Numbered from the stretch's first letter, positions 8,209 to 17,458 are shown. The stretch is DNA of 64,000 bases from Caecibacteroides pullorum (GCF_019239235.1 NZ_JAAZTS010000001.1:399202-463201), one strand, 5' to 3'. A program made the numbers and translations. The notes: generated by a model from the letters alone, not told the origin.

Positions 8209-11200
8209 ATGAAGAAACTTCTCTTACCCCTTTTTGCCTGTTGCTCCCTGTGGGCCCAGGCAGACGACGCGCCCCTGTGGCTGCGTTATCCCGCCTTGTC
8301 GCCCGACGGACGGGAGATAGCTTTCACCTACAAAGGTGACATCTATACTGTGCCTGTCGAAGGCGGACGGGCGGTGCAACTGACGACGAACCCCCGTCAC
8401 GACACGCGTCCCGTGTGGTCGCCCGACGGTCGCTACATCGTCTTTGCCTCCGACCGCGAAGGCAGCTTCGACGTCTATCTGATGGCTCGTGAGGGAGGAA
8501 CGCCCCGACGCCTCACCACCCACTCGGGCAACGAATATCCCGAGACCTTCAAGGACAATGAGACAATACTCTTTACTGCCTCCATCCGTCCCGACGTGAA
8601 GGACAGTCAGTTCCCCTCGTCCCTCTTCCCGCAGATCTATGCGGTGGACACCAAGGGCGGACGCCCCGTGCTCTTCTCGTCGCTGGCCATGCAGGAACTT
8701 TCGCTCAGCCGTGACGGCCGCCGCCTGCTCTATCAGGACCAAAAGGGATATGAGGATCCCTGGCGAAAGCATCACCAGTCGTCCATTACGAAAGACATCT
8801 GGCTGTGCACCCTCGACGGGGAGCGCACCTATCAGAAGATAACCCGCTTTGCCGGCGAAGACCGCGAACCCGTGTGGTCGGCCGACGGCCGTTCCTTCTA
8901 CTACCTGAGCGAGGAGAGCGGCAGTTTCAACGTGTGGAAAGCGGCGGCCGACGGTTCGGAAAAACGCCAGCTGACGCGCCACACTACCCATCCTGTGCGC
9001 TCGCTCAGCGTGGCCGACGACGGCTTGTTGTGCTACACCTACGACGGCGAGCTCTACACCCTGCGCGAGGGTGGAAATCCGCAGAAGGTGGCCGTATCCA
9101 TCGTGTCCGACCGCCTGGAGCGCGACGTGGTGAATCAGCTGCTGCGCGGCGGTGCGACAGACATTGCCGTGTCGCCCGGCGGCAAGGAGGTGGCTTTCAT
9201 TGTGCATGGCGACGTCTACGTCACCTCGATGGAGTATGAAACCACCCGCCGCATCACCGACACGCCCCAACAGGAGCGCGACCTGAGTTTCAGCCCCGAC
9301 GGCCGTTCGCTGGTTTATTCGGCCGAACGCGACGGTGTGTGGGGTGTCTATCTGGCGCGCCTCACCGACAAGGAAGAGAAGCTCTTCACCTACGCCGTCG
9401 GTGTGGAGGAAGAGCCGCTGGTGGTTTCGGGACGCACGTCCTTCCAACCCACCTTCTCGCCCGACGGCAAGGAAGTGGCTTTCCTCGAAGACCGTACCAC
9501 GCTGCGCGTCATCAACCTGAAGTCGCGCAAGGTGCGGACGGTGCTCGACGGCAAGTACAACTATTCTTACTCCGACGGCGACCAGACCTACCAGTGGTCG
9601 CCCGACAGTCGCTGGTTCCTGGCCAAGTATATCAGTGTGGGCGGATGGAACAACACCGACATCGTGCTGGTAAAAGCCGACGGCAGCGGTGAGATGACCA
9701 ACCTGACCGAAAGCGGATACTCCGACGGCAACCCCAAGTGGGTGCTGGGAGGCAAGGCCATGATCTGGTCGTCCGACCGTGCCGGCTATCGCAGCCATGG
9801 CAGCTGGGGTTCGGAGGACGACGTGTACATCATGTTCTTTGACGCCGAGGCCTACGACAAGTTCAACCTCTCGAAAGAGGAGCTGGCGCTGGCGGAAGAG
9901 GCCGAGAAAGAGGAGAAGGAAGCGAAGGAAAAGGCTGAGAAAGAGAAAAAGGACAAGAAGAAAGACAAGAAGGAAGCCGACAAGGACGAGGAGAAGGAGG
10001 AAGAGGTGGAACCCCTCGTCTTCGACCTGGAGAACCGCAAGGACCGCGTCAGGAGGCTCACCATCAACTCCTCGCACATGGGCGACGCCGTACTGACGCC
10101 CAAAGGCGACAAGCTGTACTATTGTGCGGCTTTCGAGGGTGGATATGACCTGTGGGAGCGCAATTTCCGCGAGAACTCCACCAAGCTGCTCATCAAGAAC
10201 GTGGGTGGCGGCAGCATGTCCATCGACAAGGACGGCAAGTACATCTACCTGCTCTCCGGCGGAGCCATCAAGAAAATCACCGTGGGCGAGAGCAAGGTGA
10301 CGGGTGTAAGCTTTGCCGCCGACTTCCGCTACCGCCCGGCCGAGGAGCGTGCCTACATCTTCGACCACGCCTGGCGTCAGGTGAAGGACAAGTTCTACGA
10401 CCCCGACCTGCATGGCGTCGACTGGGAAGGCTATCGCAAGGCCTACGAACGTTACCTGCCGCATATCAACAACAACTACGACTTCCAGGAGATGCTGTCC
10501 GAACTGCTGGGCGAGCTGAACGGTTCGCATACAGGTGCACGCTACAGCGCGCCGATGTCGGCGCCGACGGTGGCCGAGCTGGGTGTCTTCTTCGACGAAC
10601 AGTATCAGGGCGACGGCCTCAAGGTGGCCGAAGTGCTGAAGCAGGGGCCATTATCCAAGGCTGGTTGCCGCGTGAAGGCCGGCTGCATCATCGAGCAGAT
10701 AGACGGACAGCCGGTGAAGGCCGGCGAGGATTACTTCCCGTTGCTGGCCGGCAAGGCGGGCAAGCGTGTCATGCTCTCCGTGTACGACCCCTCTACAAAC
10801 AAGCGCTTCGACGAGCAGGTGAAGCCTGTATCGCCGGGGGTCGTATCGGGCCTCCTCTACAAACGTTGGGTGGAGCAGCGGCGTGAGATGGTGGACCGCC
10901 TGTCGGGCGGACGCCTGGGTTATGTGCACGTCAAGGGTATGGACAGCCAGAGCTTCCGCGAGGTCTACTCCGAATTGCTGGGGCGTTGCCGCAACAAGGA
11001 GGCCGTCATCGTGGACGTGCGCCACAACGGTGGCGGATGGCTGCACGAAGACTTGGCTGTGTTGCTCAGCGGCAAGGAATACCAGCGCTTCGAACCGCGC
11101 GGACAGTACATCGGCAGCGACCCTTTCAACCGCTGGCTGAAGCCTTCGTGCGTACTGGTGTGCGAGAACAACTATTCGAATGCTCATGGCTTCCCCGTGG

Positions 11201-11469
11201 TTTACAAGACGTTGGGCTTGGGCAAGCTCATCGGTGCGCCTGTGCCGGGCACGATGACCGCCGTGTGGTGGGAGCGTCAGCTCGATCCGTCGCTCGTCTT
11301 CGGCATTCCGCAGGTGGGCGTGAAGGACGAGAACGGCCAGTACCTGGAGAACCACCAGTTGCAACCCGACATCGAGGTCTACAACTCGCCCGAGTCGCAA
11401 CTGCGTGGCGAGGATACCCAGCTGGAGCGTGCCGTTGAGGAGATGCTGAAGCAGCTGGACAAACAGTAA
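8209..11469 (+). CDS. Tricorn-like S41 family peptidase, secreted
   Basis: This 1086-residue protein starts with a signal peptide (MKKLLLPLFACCSLWAQA). It then has two runs of WD40/PD40-type propeller repeats (many SPDGR/SPDGKE motifs, residues about 25-540), a highly charged Lys/Glu segment (about 557-605), a second propeller-like part, a PDZ-like domain (about 785-865) and a C-terminal S41 protease domain. The likely nucleophile is Ser990 in NNYSNAHGFP, and IVDVRHNGGG precedes it. It should degrade peptides or process exported proteins in the periplasm. It follows the radical-SAM gene by 94 bases and precedes the TIGR03915-type gene by 9, so it splits a usual gene pair. Confidence 0.93.
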   Translation: MKKLLLPLFACCSLWAQADDAPLWLRYPALSPDGREIAFTYKGDIYTVPVEGGRAVQLTTNPRHDTRPVWSPDGRYIVFASDREGSFDVYLMAREGGTPRRLTTHSGNEYPETFKDNETILFTASIRPDVKDSQFPSSLFPQIYAVDTKGGRPVLFSSLAMQELSLSRDGRRLLYQDQKGYEDPWRKHHQSSITKDIWLCTLDGERTYQKITRFAGEDREPVWSADGRSFYYLSEESGSFNVWKAAADGSEKRQLTRHTTHPVRSLSVADDGLLCYTYDGELYTLREGGNPQKVAVSIVSDRLERDVVNQLLRGGATDIAVSPGGKEVAFIVHGDVYVTSMEYETTRRITDTPQQERDLSFSPDGRSLVYSAERDGVWGVYLARLTDKEEKLFTYAVGVEEEPLVVSGRTSFQPTFSPDGKEVAFLEDRTTLRVINLKSRKVRTVLDGKYNYSYSDGDQTYQWSPDSRWFLAKYISVGGWNNTDIVLVKADGSGEMTNLTESGYSDGNPKWVLGGKAMIWSSDRAGYRSHGSWGSEDDVYIMFFDAEAYDKFNLSKEELALAEEAEKEEKEAKEKAEKEKKDKKKDKKEADKDEEKEEEVEPLVFDLENRKDRVRRLTINSSHMGDAVLTPKGDKLYYCAAFEGGYDLWERNFRENSTKLLIKNVGGGSMSIDKDGKYIYLLSGGAIKKITVGESKVTGVSFAADFRYRPAEERAYIFDHAWRQVKDKFYDPDLHGVDWEGYRKAYERYLPHINNNYDFQEMLSELLGELNGSHTGARYSAPMSAPTVAELGVFFDEQYQGDGLKVAEVLKQGPLSKAGCRVKAGCIIEQIDGQPVKAGEDYFPLLAGKAGKRVMLSVYDPSTNKRFDEQVKPVSPGVVSGLLYKRWVEQRREMVDRLSGGRLGYVHVKGMDSQSFREVYSELLGRCRNKEAVIVDVRHNGGGWLHEDLAVLLSGKEYQRFEPRGQYIGSDPFNRWLKPSCVLVCENNYSNAHGFPVVYKTLGLGKLIGAPVPGTMTAVWWERQLDPSLVFGIPQVGVKDENGQYLENHQLQPDIEVYNSPESQLRGEDTQLERAVEEMLKQLDKQ

Positions 11470-11478
11470 GCGGCGTTC

Positions 11479-12255
11479 ATGCAGATTATTTTTCAGTTTG
11501 ACAATACCTTCGACGGCCTGTTGACAGCCGTCTTTGAGGCCTATTCGCGGCGCACCTTCCCCGATGTCCTGTCGGTGGAGGGTGAGCCGCTTCCACTTTT
11601 CCATGACGAGGTGTTCACGGTGGTGACCGATACAGTGAAGGCAGAAAGGGTGTGGAAAGGGGTGCAGAAGAAGCTGTCGGCAGGTGCTTTGCGCTGCCTG
11701 ACCCAGTGCTGGCTGGCCGAGGAGGCGGAGACGCCCATGGTGATCTTCCACTACATCCGCAAGGTGGTCGATGCGCCCCGATCCATCGAGACGAACTTTG
11801 CCGACCCCGATGTGTTGGCGTTTGCGCGCATGTGGAAGCGGGTGAGTGGGGAGCGGTGGCACCTCATTCAGTTCATCCGCTTTCAGAAGGCGGCCGATGG
11901 TACTTACTTTGCCGCCGTGGAGCCCGAAAAGAATGCCCTGCCGCTGGTGATCGACCACTTCCGCGACCGCCTGGGCGACCAGCGCTGGGTGGTGTACGAC
12001 GTGGGGCGTGGCTATGGCTTTTACTTCGACGGGCAGGAGGTGAGGCACGTCACCTTTGCCGACGACAGCCCTGTCGTCCGTCTGGTGGACGGACGCCTGG
12101 ACGAGGAGCTGATGGACAAGGACGAACGCCTCTTCCAACAGCTGTGGAAGACGTACTTCAAGGCCATCTGCATCAAGGAGCGGTGGAACCCGCGCAAGCA
12201 CCGTCAAGACATGCCTGTGCGCTACTGGAAGTACCTGACGGAGAAGCAGGAGTGA
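11479..12255 (+). CDS. TIGR03915-type (DUF4130) putative DNA metabolism protein
   Basis: This 258-residue protein matches, by its start (FQFDNTFDGLLTAVFEAY) and the conserved FADPDVLAFARMWKRV and RFQKAADGTYFAAVEP segments, the DUF4130 family found beside the radical-SAM protein seen at 6846. Some members are fused to uracil-DNA glycosylase; this one is not. It probably acts with the radical-SAM partner in an unknown base modification or repair reaction. It begins 9 bases after the S41 gene and ends 6 bases before the convergent transglycosylase gene. Confidence 0.87.
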   Translation: MQIIFQFDNTFDGLLTAVFEAYSRRTFPDVLSVEGEPLPLFHDEVFTVVTDTVKAERVWKGVQKKLSAGALRCLTQCWLAEEAETPMVIFHYIRKVVDAPRSIETNFADPDVLAFARMWKRVSGERWHLIQFIRFQKAADGTYFAAVEPEKNALPLVIDHFRDRLGDQRWVVYDVGRGYGFYFDGQEVRHVTFADDSPVVRLVDGRLDEELMDKDERLFQQLWKTYFKAICIKERWNPRKHRQDMPVRYWKYLTEKQE

Positions 12256-12261
12256 GGAGCG

Positions 12262-13242
12262 TCAATCGATGACCCAGCGGCGGTTGTGGGGTACAGTCTT
12301 CTTGGGGTCGTAGTGCATGCCCGTGCGGGTAGGAATCTTCAGCACATAGGTTCGTCCGCTCTTGTTCATCAGCGAGGTGTCGCGCAGCCAGGGGTTGAAG
12401 TCCTTGAGCTGGGCGTAGGTGATGCCTTTGCTTTTGGCGAACCGAGCCAGGTTTTCTATGCCCTTGGTGACGGTCACTGTGGTGCAGGCAATGGGCGGAT
12501 AGAGCTGTTCGCGTTTCAGCATGAAGCCGTAGCGTTGCGGATCGGTGAAGACAGCCTTGGCGGCCAGCAGGCGGAACATGTAGCGCGAGGTTTCCTCGAC
12601 CAGCCACAGGTCGGCGGCCTGGTCGACCATCTGGCGCTGGAGCTGCTGGGTGATGCGTCCCTGGCCGGCGTTGTACGCGGCGGCCACGCAGAGCCAGTTG
12701 CCATACTTGGCATACGAGGCCTTGAGGTACTTGCAGGCGGCACGGGTGGCTTTTTCGAGGTTGTAGCGCTCGTCGATGTTCTGGTTTACTTCCAATCCGT
12801 ATTCACGCCCCGAGGCTTGCATGAACTGCCACATGCCGGCGGCTCCGGCGGGCGACTTGGCCAGGTGGTTCAGGCTGCTTTCGATGACGGCCAGATACTT
12901 GAAGTCGTCGGGTACGCCACATTCTTTCAGGATGGGTTCGATGACGGGGAAATAGCGGTTGGCGCGCTTCAGCGAGAGCATGGTGGACGAGTGCATGTAG
13001 GTGAAAGCCATCAGTTCGCGATCCATGCGTTCGCGGTGGTCATAGCGGTCCATGCGGATGGTTTGTCCGGCGAAGGTCACCTGGTCGGGGACGGAGGGCG
13101 AGGCGGTGAAGTGGGACACGTCGCTGCGCACGGAGTTCTGCTCGGGGCTGAAGCGGGCATTTCCCAGCAGGAAGGGCAGGGAGATGCCGATGCAAAGGGT
13201 GGCCGTCGAGGCCAGTATCGGTCGGATGAAGTTCTTTTTCAT
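12262..13242 (-). CDS. Lytic transglycosylase, SLT family (MltD-like)
   Basis: This protein of about 326 residues has an N-terminal signal/anchor segment and a lysozyme-like SLT domain. The catalytic glutamate is in VIESSLN, followed by SPAGAAGMWQFM and the AAAYNAGQGRI motif. After the domain the chain ends in a short region (LKDFNPWLR) resembling the start of a LysM-type repeat. It cleaves peptidoglycan glycan strands to 1,6-anhydro products. The ATG at 13242 gives a typical MKKN signal sequence; an ATG nine bases upstream (13251) is also possible. It converges on the DUF4130 gene. Confidence 0.9.
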   Translation of the reverse strand: MKKNFIRPILASTATLCIGISLPFLLGNARFSPEQNSVRSDVSHFTASPSVPDQVTFAGQTIRMDRYDHRERMDRELMAFTYMHSSTMLSLKRANRYFPVIEPILKECGVPDDFKYLAVIESSLNHLAKSPAGAAGMWQFMQASGREYGLEVNQNIDERYNLEKATRAACKYLKASYAKYGNWLCVAAAYNAGQGRITQQLQRQMVDQAADLWLVEETSRYMFRLLAAKAVFTDPQRYGFMLKREQLYPPIACTTVTVTKGIENLARFAKSKGITYAQLKDFNPWLRDTSLMNKSGRTYVLKIPTRTGMHYDPKKTVPHNRRWVID

Positions 13243-13278
13243 ATCGGTCATTGGGGTTTATGTTTGTTGCTTGTTCAT

Positions 13279-14010
13279 TTATCGGTTTCTGATAGGCAGG
13301 CGCACCCACAGCCAGCGGGGGATGAGGCGCCAGAAGAAGACGAGCACGCAATAGCGTCCGTCGATGACGGCTACACGCTTCCGTCGGTCCACGGCGCGGA
13401 CGATGGCGGCCGCCACGCGCGGTGCCTGCATCAGCATGGGGTAGCGTCCTCCCTTCAGCAGGTCGGTGGCCACGAAGCCGGGGCGGATGTCAGTGAAGCG
13501 GATGGGTAGTTTCTGCATGCGGGCCAGTTGGTCCAGCGCATCGATGTAGGTGTTCTGGAAACGCTTTGTGGCCGAGTAGGCGGGTGCCGCGCCCAGTCCC
13601 TGAGTTCCGGCGATGGAGCTGATGACGGCGATGTGGCCGCCTCCGTTTGACCGGAAGTAGTTGAAGGCGGCGGTGGTCAGGCGGATGAATCCACCAACGT
13701 TCGTGGCGGCCGTCTGCAGCTCGACGTCGGGCCGCAGGTCGGGGTTCTGCGCGCCGATGCCCGAGCTGAGGAAGAACACGTCCATGCCGCCCAGCCGCGC
13801 GATGAGTTCGTCCAGACGTCGGGGAGCGTCGTCGGCGGTCACGTCCAGCGGTTGCACTTCCACTTGTCCGGCGGGGTAACTGGCTTGAAAGCGGAGCAGG
13901 GTTTCTTCGCGTCGTCCGGCGATACCTAGCCTCCAGCCCCTTGCGGCCCAGATGCGCGCCACTTCCAGCCCGATGCCCGATGTGGCGCCTATGATGATGG
14001 CTCGTTTCAT
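13279..14010 (-). CDS. SDR family NAD(P)-dependent oxidoreductase
   Basis: This 243-residue classical short-chain dehydrogenase has the nucleotide-binding GATSGIG at residues 8-14, the active-site Ser131 in ISSIAG and the YSATK motif (Tyr145, Lys149). The C-terminal 25 residues are basic and aromatic and could touch the membrane. The substrate is unknown. It lies 6 bases after the YjbQ-type gene and 27-36 bases before the transglycosylase gene on the same strand, so the three may be co-transcribed. Confidence 0.9.
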   Translation of the reverse strand: MKRAIIIGATSGIGLEVARIWAARGWRLGIAGRREETLLRFQASYPAGQVEVQPLDVTADDAPRRLDELIARLGGMDVFFLSSGIGAQNPDLRPDVELQTAATNVGGFIRLTTAAFNYFRSNGGGHIAVISSIAGTQGLGAAPAYSATKRFQNTYIDALDQLARMQKLPIRFTDIRPGFVATDLLKGGRYPMLMQAPRVAAAIVRAVDRRKRVAVIDGRYCVLVFFWRLIPRWLWVRLPIRNR

Positions 14011-14016
14011 ACGCTG

Positions 14017-14433
14017 TTATTCTCCTATGATGGTGGCTACTATCTTTCGTCGTTCCCGTCCGTTGCGAAACTCGCAGAGGTAGATGCCCTGCCAGATGCC
14101 CATGTTCAGCCGGTGGCCGGTGATGGGGATGGTCAGGCTTGCTCCCGTCAGCGTGCTCTTGGCATGGGCGGGCATGTCGTCGTCGCCCTCGCATGTATGC
14201 TGGTAGTAAGGTTCCCGTTCCTTGACCAGGCGGTTGAAGATGGCTTCCAGGTCGGTTTGTACGTCAGGGTCGGCGTTCTCGTTCAGGCTCAGTCCGGCGG
14301 AGGTATGCTTGATGAAGAGGTGGAGCAGCCCCATGGCCGGAAGTGGCGGCAGTTGCGCCACAATTTCGTCGGTCACGAGGTGGAAGCCCCTTCCGTGTGA
14401 GGGTAATGAAAATTCTTTCTGTAGAATGCTCAT
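14017..14433 (-). CDS. YjbQ family protein (secondary thiamine-phosphate synthase-like)
   Basis: This 138-residue protein is of the UPF0047/YjbQ family, with FIKHTSAGLSLNENAD, the DDMPAHAKSTL motif and TGHRLNMGIWQGIYLCEF. The E. coli member has weak thiamine-phosphate synthase activity, but the natural role is uncertain. The frame is open to 14469; the ATG at 14433 gives the usual MSxLQKEF start. It is the first gene of a minus-strand set with the SDR and transglycosylase genes and is divergent from the MaoC gene. No THI-box was seen upstream. Confidence 0.9.
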   Translation of the reverse strand: MSILQKEFSLPSHGRGFHLVTDEIVAQLPPLPAMGLLHLFIKHTSAGLSLNENADPDVQTDLEAIFNRLVKEREPYYQHTCEGDDDMPAHAKSTLTGASLTIPITGHRLNMGIWQGIYLCEFRNGRERRKIVATIIGE

Positions 14434-14592
14434 GGCTGATAGTGTTCTTTTTGTACGATTTAGTGGCAAATATAGCCAAAACTTGTTTAAACGTTTGCAT
14501 TCGTCCGGTTAAATTCTTTGCCGTTTGTTGGGAAAATGCGATATTTGTCTGCTCAAAATCGAAAGCTGTTGAACAATATTAAGAGTATATCT

Positions 14593-15057
14593 ATGGAAAA
14601 AGTGATTATTAATTCGTATGAAGAATTCGAGAAGCTGGTAGGTCAGCAGATTGGTGTATCGGACTATGTGCAGATCCCGCAGGAACGTATTAACCTCTTT
14701 GCCGATGCCACGTTGGACCACCAGTGGATACACGTCGACACCGAACGCGCCAAAGCCGAAAGTCCCTTCAAAAGCACCATCGTGCACGGTTACCTGACCC
14801 TTTCTATGCTGCCCTACTTGTGGAACCAGATTATTGAGGTGAACAATCTGAAGATGATGATCAACTACGGCATCGAGAAGATGAAGTTCGGTCAGGCTGT
14901 TTTGTCGGGCCAGAGTATCCGTCTGGTCGCTTCGATGCAGTCGCTGACCAACTTGCGTGGTGTGGCCAAGGCTGAAATCAAGTTTGCCATCGAAATCGAG
15001 GGTGAGAAGAAGAAAGCACTCGAGGGCGTGGCTGTCTTTCTCTACTATTTTAACTGA
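14593..15057 (+). CDS. MaoC family (R)-specific enoyl-CoA hydratase-like dehydratase
   Basis: This 154-residue single hot-dog domain protein has the hydratase-2 motif (FADATLDHQWIHVD with the catalytic Asp/His pair, then PFKSTIVHG). These enzymes hydrate trans-2-enoyl-CoA. The frame runs open from 14518, but MEKVIINS at 14593 is the natural start. The next gene begins 8 bases after it. No other fatty-acid gene is close, so the acyl-CoA substrate is not known. Confidence 0.9.
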   Translation: MEKVIINSYEEFEKLVGQQIGVSDYVQIPQERINLFADATLDHQWIHVDTERAKAESPFKSTIVHGYLTLSMLPYLWNQIIEVNNLKMMINYGIEKMKFGQAVLSGQSIRLVASMQSLTNLRGVAKAEIKFAIEIEGEKKKALEGVAVFLYYFN

Positions 15058-15065
15058 TATCGGGC

Positions 15066-15272
15066 ATGAAGAAATTGCTTTGTCCGCAATGTAAGGTGGG
15101 TATTTTCTGTGTGAAGGATGCTCAGGGCAATCGTCTGCCGGTCTATGTTTCAGACCAGGGAGAGATTGTGCCGAAGGATGAAACAGCTTCTTTGGCAGGT
15201 TATGATCTGAGTGAAGTCTACTGTCTGGGATGTTCGTGGCACGGTAGCCCAAAGCGTCTGGTGAAGTATTGA
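15066..15272 (+). CDS. Small zinc-ribbon-like protein
   Basis: This 68-residue protein has two CxxC pairs, CPQC near the N-terminus and CLGC near residue 54, which would bind one zinc. No known family was recognised. It starts 8 bases after the MaoC gene and is probably co-transcribed with it. It ends before an inverted-repeat element. Confidence 0.75.
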   Translation: MKKLLCPQCKVGIFCVKDAQGNRLPVYVSDQGEIVPKDETASLAGYDLSEVYCLGCSWHGSPKRLVKY

Positions 15273-15294
15273 TACCTTTCTTTTATTTTTATAT

Positions 15295-15368
15295 TTAGGC
15301 ACGGATTGCGTAAATGCTTACGGATTTTTAGTTATTTTCCTGTATTTATCTGGGCAATTCGTGCCTAA
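15295..15368. repeat. Inverted-repeat element, TTAGGCACG family, copy 2
   Basis: The left arm TTAGGCACGGATTGC (15295-15309) pairs with GCAATTCGTGCCTAA (15354-15368) with one G-T mismatch. The inner part is variable. It fills the gap between two converging genes. Confidence 0.8.
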
Positions 15369-15375
15369 AATGTAT

Positions 15376-15714
15376 CTAATCTTTTTGTTTTCTGGTGTAT
15401 TCATGCCATAGGTGCCGAAAAGCAGCCTGCGGGTGATAGAGCAGCATCCGTGGCCCTGCGTAGCGCATGACTTGGCGCATTCGTTCCTTCATTTCCGGCT
15501 TGTAGCAATGGACAGGGCAAAGGCGGCAGGTAGGCTTGTCTTCACCAAAACGGCAATGGGACAGGCGGGTGTGGGCATACGTCAATAGCTCTTGACAAGC
15601 AGAACACAGTTCTCGGTTTCCTTCTTTGCGGCGGCAATAGAGGCGGATCATCAGTTCCACGGTCTGTTTTTCTTGTCGGATACGTCGTTGCTCTTTTTCT
15701 GAGGTTGTTATCAT
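15376..15714 (-). CDS. Nitrous oxide-stimulated promoter family protein
   Basis: This 112-residue cysteine-rich protein has the family signature: EKQTVELMIRLYCR, CSACQELLTYA, CRFGEDKPTCRLCPVHCY and RYAGPRMLLYHP. The eight or so conserved cysteines suggest a metal site. The family name comes from one regulated gene in Pseudomonas and says little about function. It begins 15 bases after the AraC-type gene and is the last of a five-gene minus-strand run. Confidence 0.88.
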   Translation of the reverse strand: MITTSEKEQRRIRQEKQTVELMIRLYCRRKEGNRELCSACQELLTYAHTRLSHCRFGEDKPTCRLCPVHCYKPEMKERMRQVMRYAGPRMLLYHPQAAFRHLWHEYTRKQKD

Positions 15715-15729
15715 TTGTGGTATGAAGGG

Positions 15730-16623
15730 TTAGGCTAGTGTTCTGCGATATTCGCAAGGCGTGTGTCCCACGTGCTTCTTGAACAGGCGATTGAAGTGCT
15801 GGGAATATTGGAAGCCTAGTTCGTAGGCTATTTGGCTTACCGTCTTGTCCGTACCGGCGATCATTTCTTTGGACAGGTCGATGATTTTGTCCTGTATGTA
15901 CTCTTGGGGTGACTTGCCCGTTTCCTTTTTGATTAGGTCGCCGAAGTAGTTGGGCGAGAGGCAGACTTTGTCGGCAAAGTAACGGACGGTGGGTAGGCCG
16001 TGTTCCTGCGCCAGATGGTTCAGAAAGTAGCCGTCCAGCAGGTCTTCGAACTTGTTGAGAACATTCTTGTTGACGGCTGTGCGGGTGTTGAATTGGCGTT
16101 CGTAGAAGCGTAGGCAGTAGTCCAGCAGGAGCTCAATGTTGCGTACGATGAGTCGTTTGCTATGTCGGTCGGCCGGTCGTTCCACCTCCATGCGTATTTT
16201 GTTCAGGCAGTCGGTGAAGATGCCTTTCTCTGTATCTGATAGGTGGAGCGCTTCGCTGGAGCTGTAGGAGAAGAAAGAATAATGCCTGATTTCACGTCCC
16301 AACGCTGTGCCGCGTATAAGGTCGGGATGGAACAGTAGTCCTTGTGCCTGGGGTTGGTCTTCCAGCTGAACTTCGACTACTTGGCCCGGCGCGAAGCTGG
16401 TTACAGTCCCTTCCTGATAGTCGTAGGTCTGGCGGCCATAACGTATGTCGCCACAACGGGTCTGTTTCAGAAAGAGGGCGTAAACACCATAGTTCATGGT
16501 GACATGCATGGGGAAGCGGGTAGCCTCTTTCAGGTCGACAATACTGATCAGCGGGTGCAGGCTCTTCAGGCCGAACATTTGGTTGTATGCTTCTACATTA
16601 TCCAGTTTGATTATTTCTTCCAT
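15730..16623 (-). CDS. AraC family transcriptional regulator
   Basis: This 297-residue protein has an N-terminal cupin-like sensing part and a C-terminal AraC/XylS double helix-turn-helix (about residues 195-295). The HTH segment includes FADKVCLSPNYFGDLIKKETG and ends in the classic IAYELGFQYSQHFNRLFKKHVGHTP. Its targets are unknown. It lies downstream of the omega-amidase gene on the same strand, but the 38-base gap could hold its own promoter. Confidence 0.92.
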   Translation of the reverse strand: MEEIIKLDNVEAYNQMFGLKSLHPLISIVDLKEATRFPMHVTMNYGVYALFLKQTRCGDIRYGRQTYDYQEGTVTSFAPGQVVEVQLEDQPQAQGLLFHPDLIRGTALGREIRHYSFFSYSSSEALHLSDTEKGIFTDCLNKIRMEVERPADRHSKRLIVRNIELLLDYCLRFYERQFNTRTAVNKNVLNKFEDLLDGYFLNHLAQEHGLPTVRYFADKVCLSPNYFGDLIKKETGKSPQEYIQDKIIDLSKEMIAGTDKTVSQIAYELGFQYSQHFNRLFKKHVGHTPCEYRRTLA

Positions 16624-16661
16624 GGTTTTGCAAATCGGGAGTTGATATGCAAAAATAAGAA

Positions 16662-17438
16662 TTATTTCTGTAAAATGAAGTTGTCGGCGTCGGCGGCTAC
16701 AGGAAATTTTTCGCGCAGGTGTTGTAACGGTGCCAGTTCGATGTTGGTCGTGGCCATGCCTTCCTGTCCGTCGGGCAAGAAAGCCAAACGTTCGCCTTTG
16801 GGCGAGTAGAGGGCACTTCCGCCGTTGTGGAGCAGGTGGTTTCCGTCAGTACCTGTTCGGTTTACGCCACATACGTAGCACTGGTTCTCCATGGCTCGCG
16901 CTTGGAGCAGGACGTCCCATACAGCTCGGCGGGAGGCAGGCCAGCAAGCCACGTAGAGAGCCAGGTCATATTCATTGGCGACGTTGCGGCTCCATACGGG
17001 GAAACGCAGGTCGTAGCACACTTGAGGCAGAATGCGGAAGCCGCGATAGCAGATGATGGGGCGCTCATTGCCTGCGGTGAAACATTCATTTTCATGCCCC
17101 ATGCGGAAGAGATGGTGCTTGTCGTAATAGGTCGCTTCTCCCTCGGGCGTGAGAAAGAAAAAACGGTTGCGATAATTACCGTCATCATGATGAGCTATGA
17201 AGCTGCCTGCCAGGGCGGTGCCGTATTGGGAAGCCCATTGCTGGAGTTGCTTGATGGTGGGGCCTGTCATTGGTTCGGCCAGCTGCTCAACGTTCATGCT
17301 GAAGCCTGTTGTGAAGGTTTCGGGCAGCATTACAAGGTCGGTCTCTCCCTTCAGCTCTTCCAGGCGGAGGTGGAGGCGGCGCAAGTTTTCGAGCTTGTCT
17401 TCCCAGGCTATGTCGGTTTGTATCAGGGTAATGCGCAT
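16662..17438 (-). CDS. Omega-amidase / carbon-nitrogen hydrolase (YafV, NIT2-like)
   Basis: This 258-residue nitrilase-superfamily enzyme carries the Glu-Lys-Cys triad: PETFTTGF (Glu about 40), YDKHHLF (Lys about 107) and QVCYDLRFP (Cys about 140). The sequence is closest to YafV/NIT2, which hydrolyse the omega-amides of glutamine and asparagine transamination products and so act as metabolite repair enzymes. It sits 20 bases after the acyltransferase gene in the same operon. Confidence 0.9.
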   Translation of the reverse strand: MRITLIQTDIAWEDKLENLRRLHLRLEELKGETDLVMLPETFTTGFSMNVEQLAEPMTGPTIKQLQQWASQYGTALAGSFIAHHDDGNYRNRFFFLTPEGEATYYDKHHLFRMGHENECFTAGNERPIICYRGFRILPQVCYDLRFPVWSRNVANEYDLALYVACWPASRRAVWDVLLQARAMENQCYVCGVNRTGTDGNHLLHNGGSALYSPKGERLAFLPDGQEGMATTNIELAPLQHLREKFPVAADADNFILQK

Positions 17439-17458
17439 GGAAGATAGAGTGTCCTTTT

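Noticed and set aside
8224..10530. A 768-codon open frame opposite the S41 peptidase gene
   Set aside because: Shadow of a certain gene; composition is typical of antisense reading of GC-rich codons and it has no start signals.
11161..11190. Loss of the catalytic serine in the S41 peptidase
   Set aside because: An alignment to the tricorn GSDG form would put Ala there, but alignment to the commoner bacterial form (YSDGEIFP-like) places Ser990 correctly, so the enzyme is taken as intact.
10651..12207. A 518-codon minus-strand frame opposite the end of the S41 gene and the DUF4130 gene
   Set aside because: Overlaps two supported genes over its full length and shows no motif.
14017..14600. Thiamine riboswitch upstream of the YjbQ-type gene
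   Set aside because: No THI-box core (CUGAGA with the conserved partner stems) was found in the short divergent gap.
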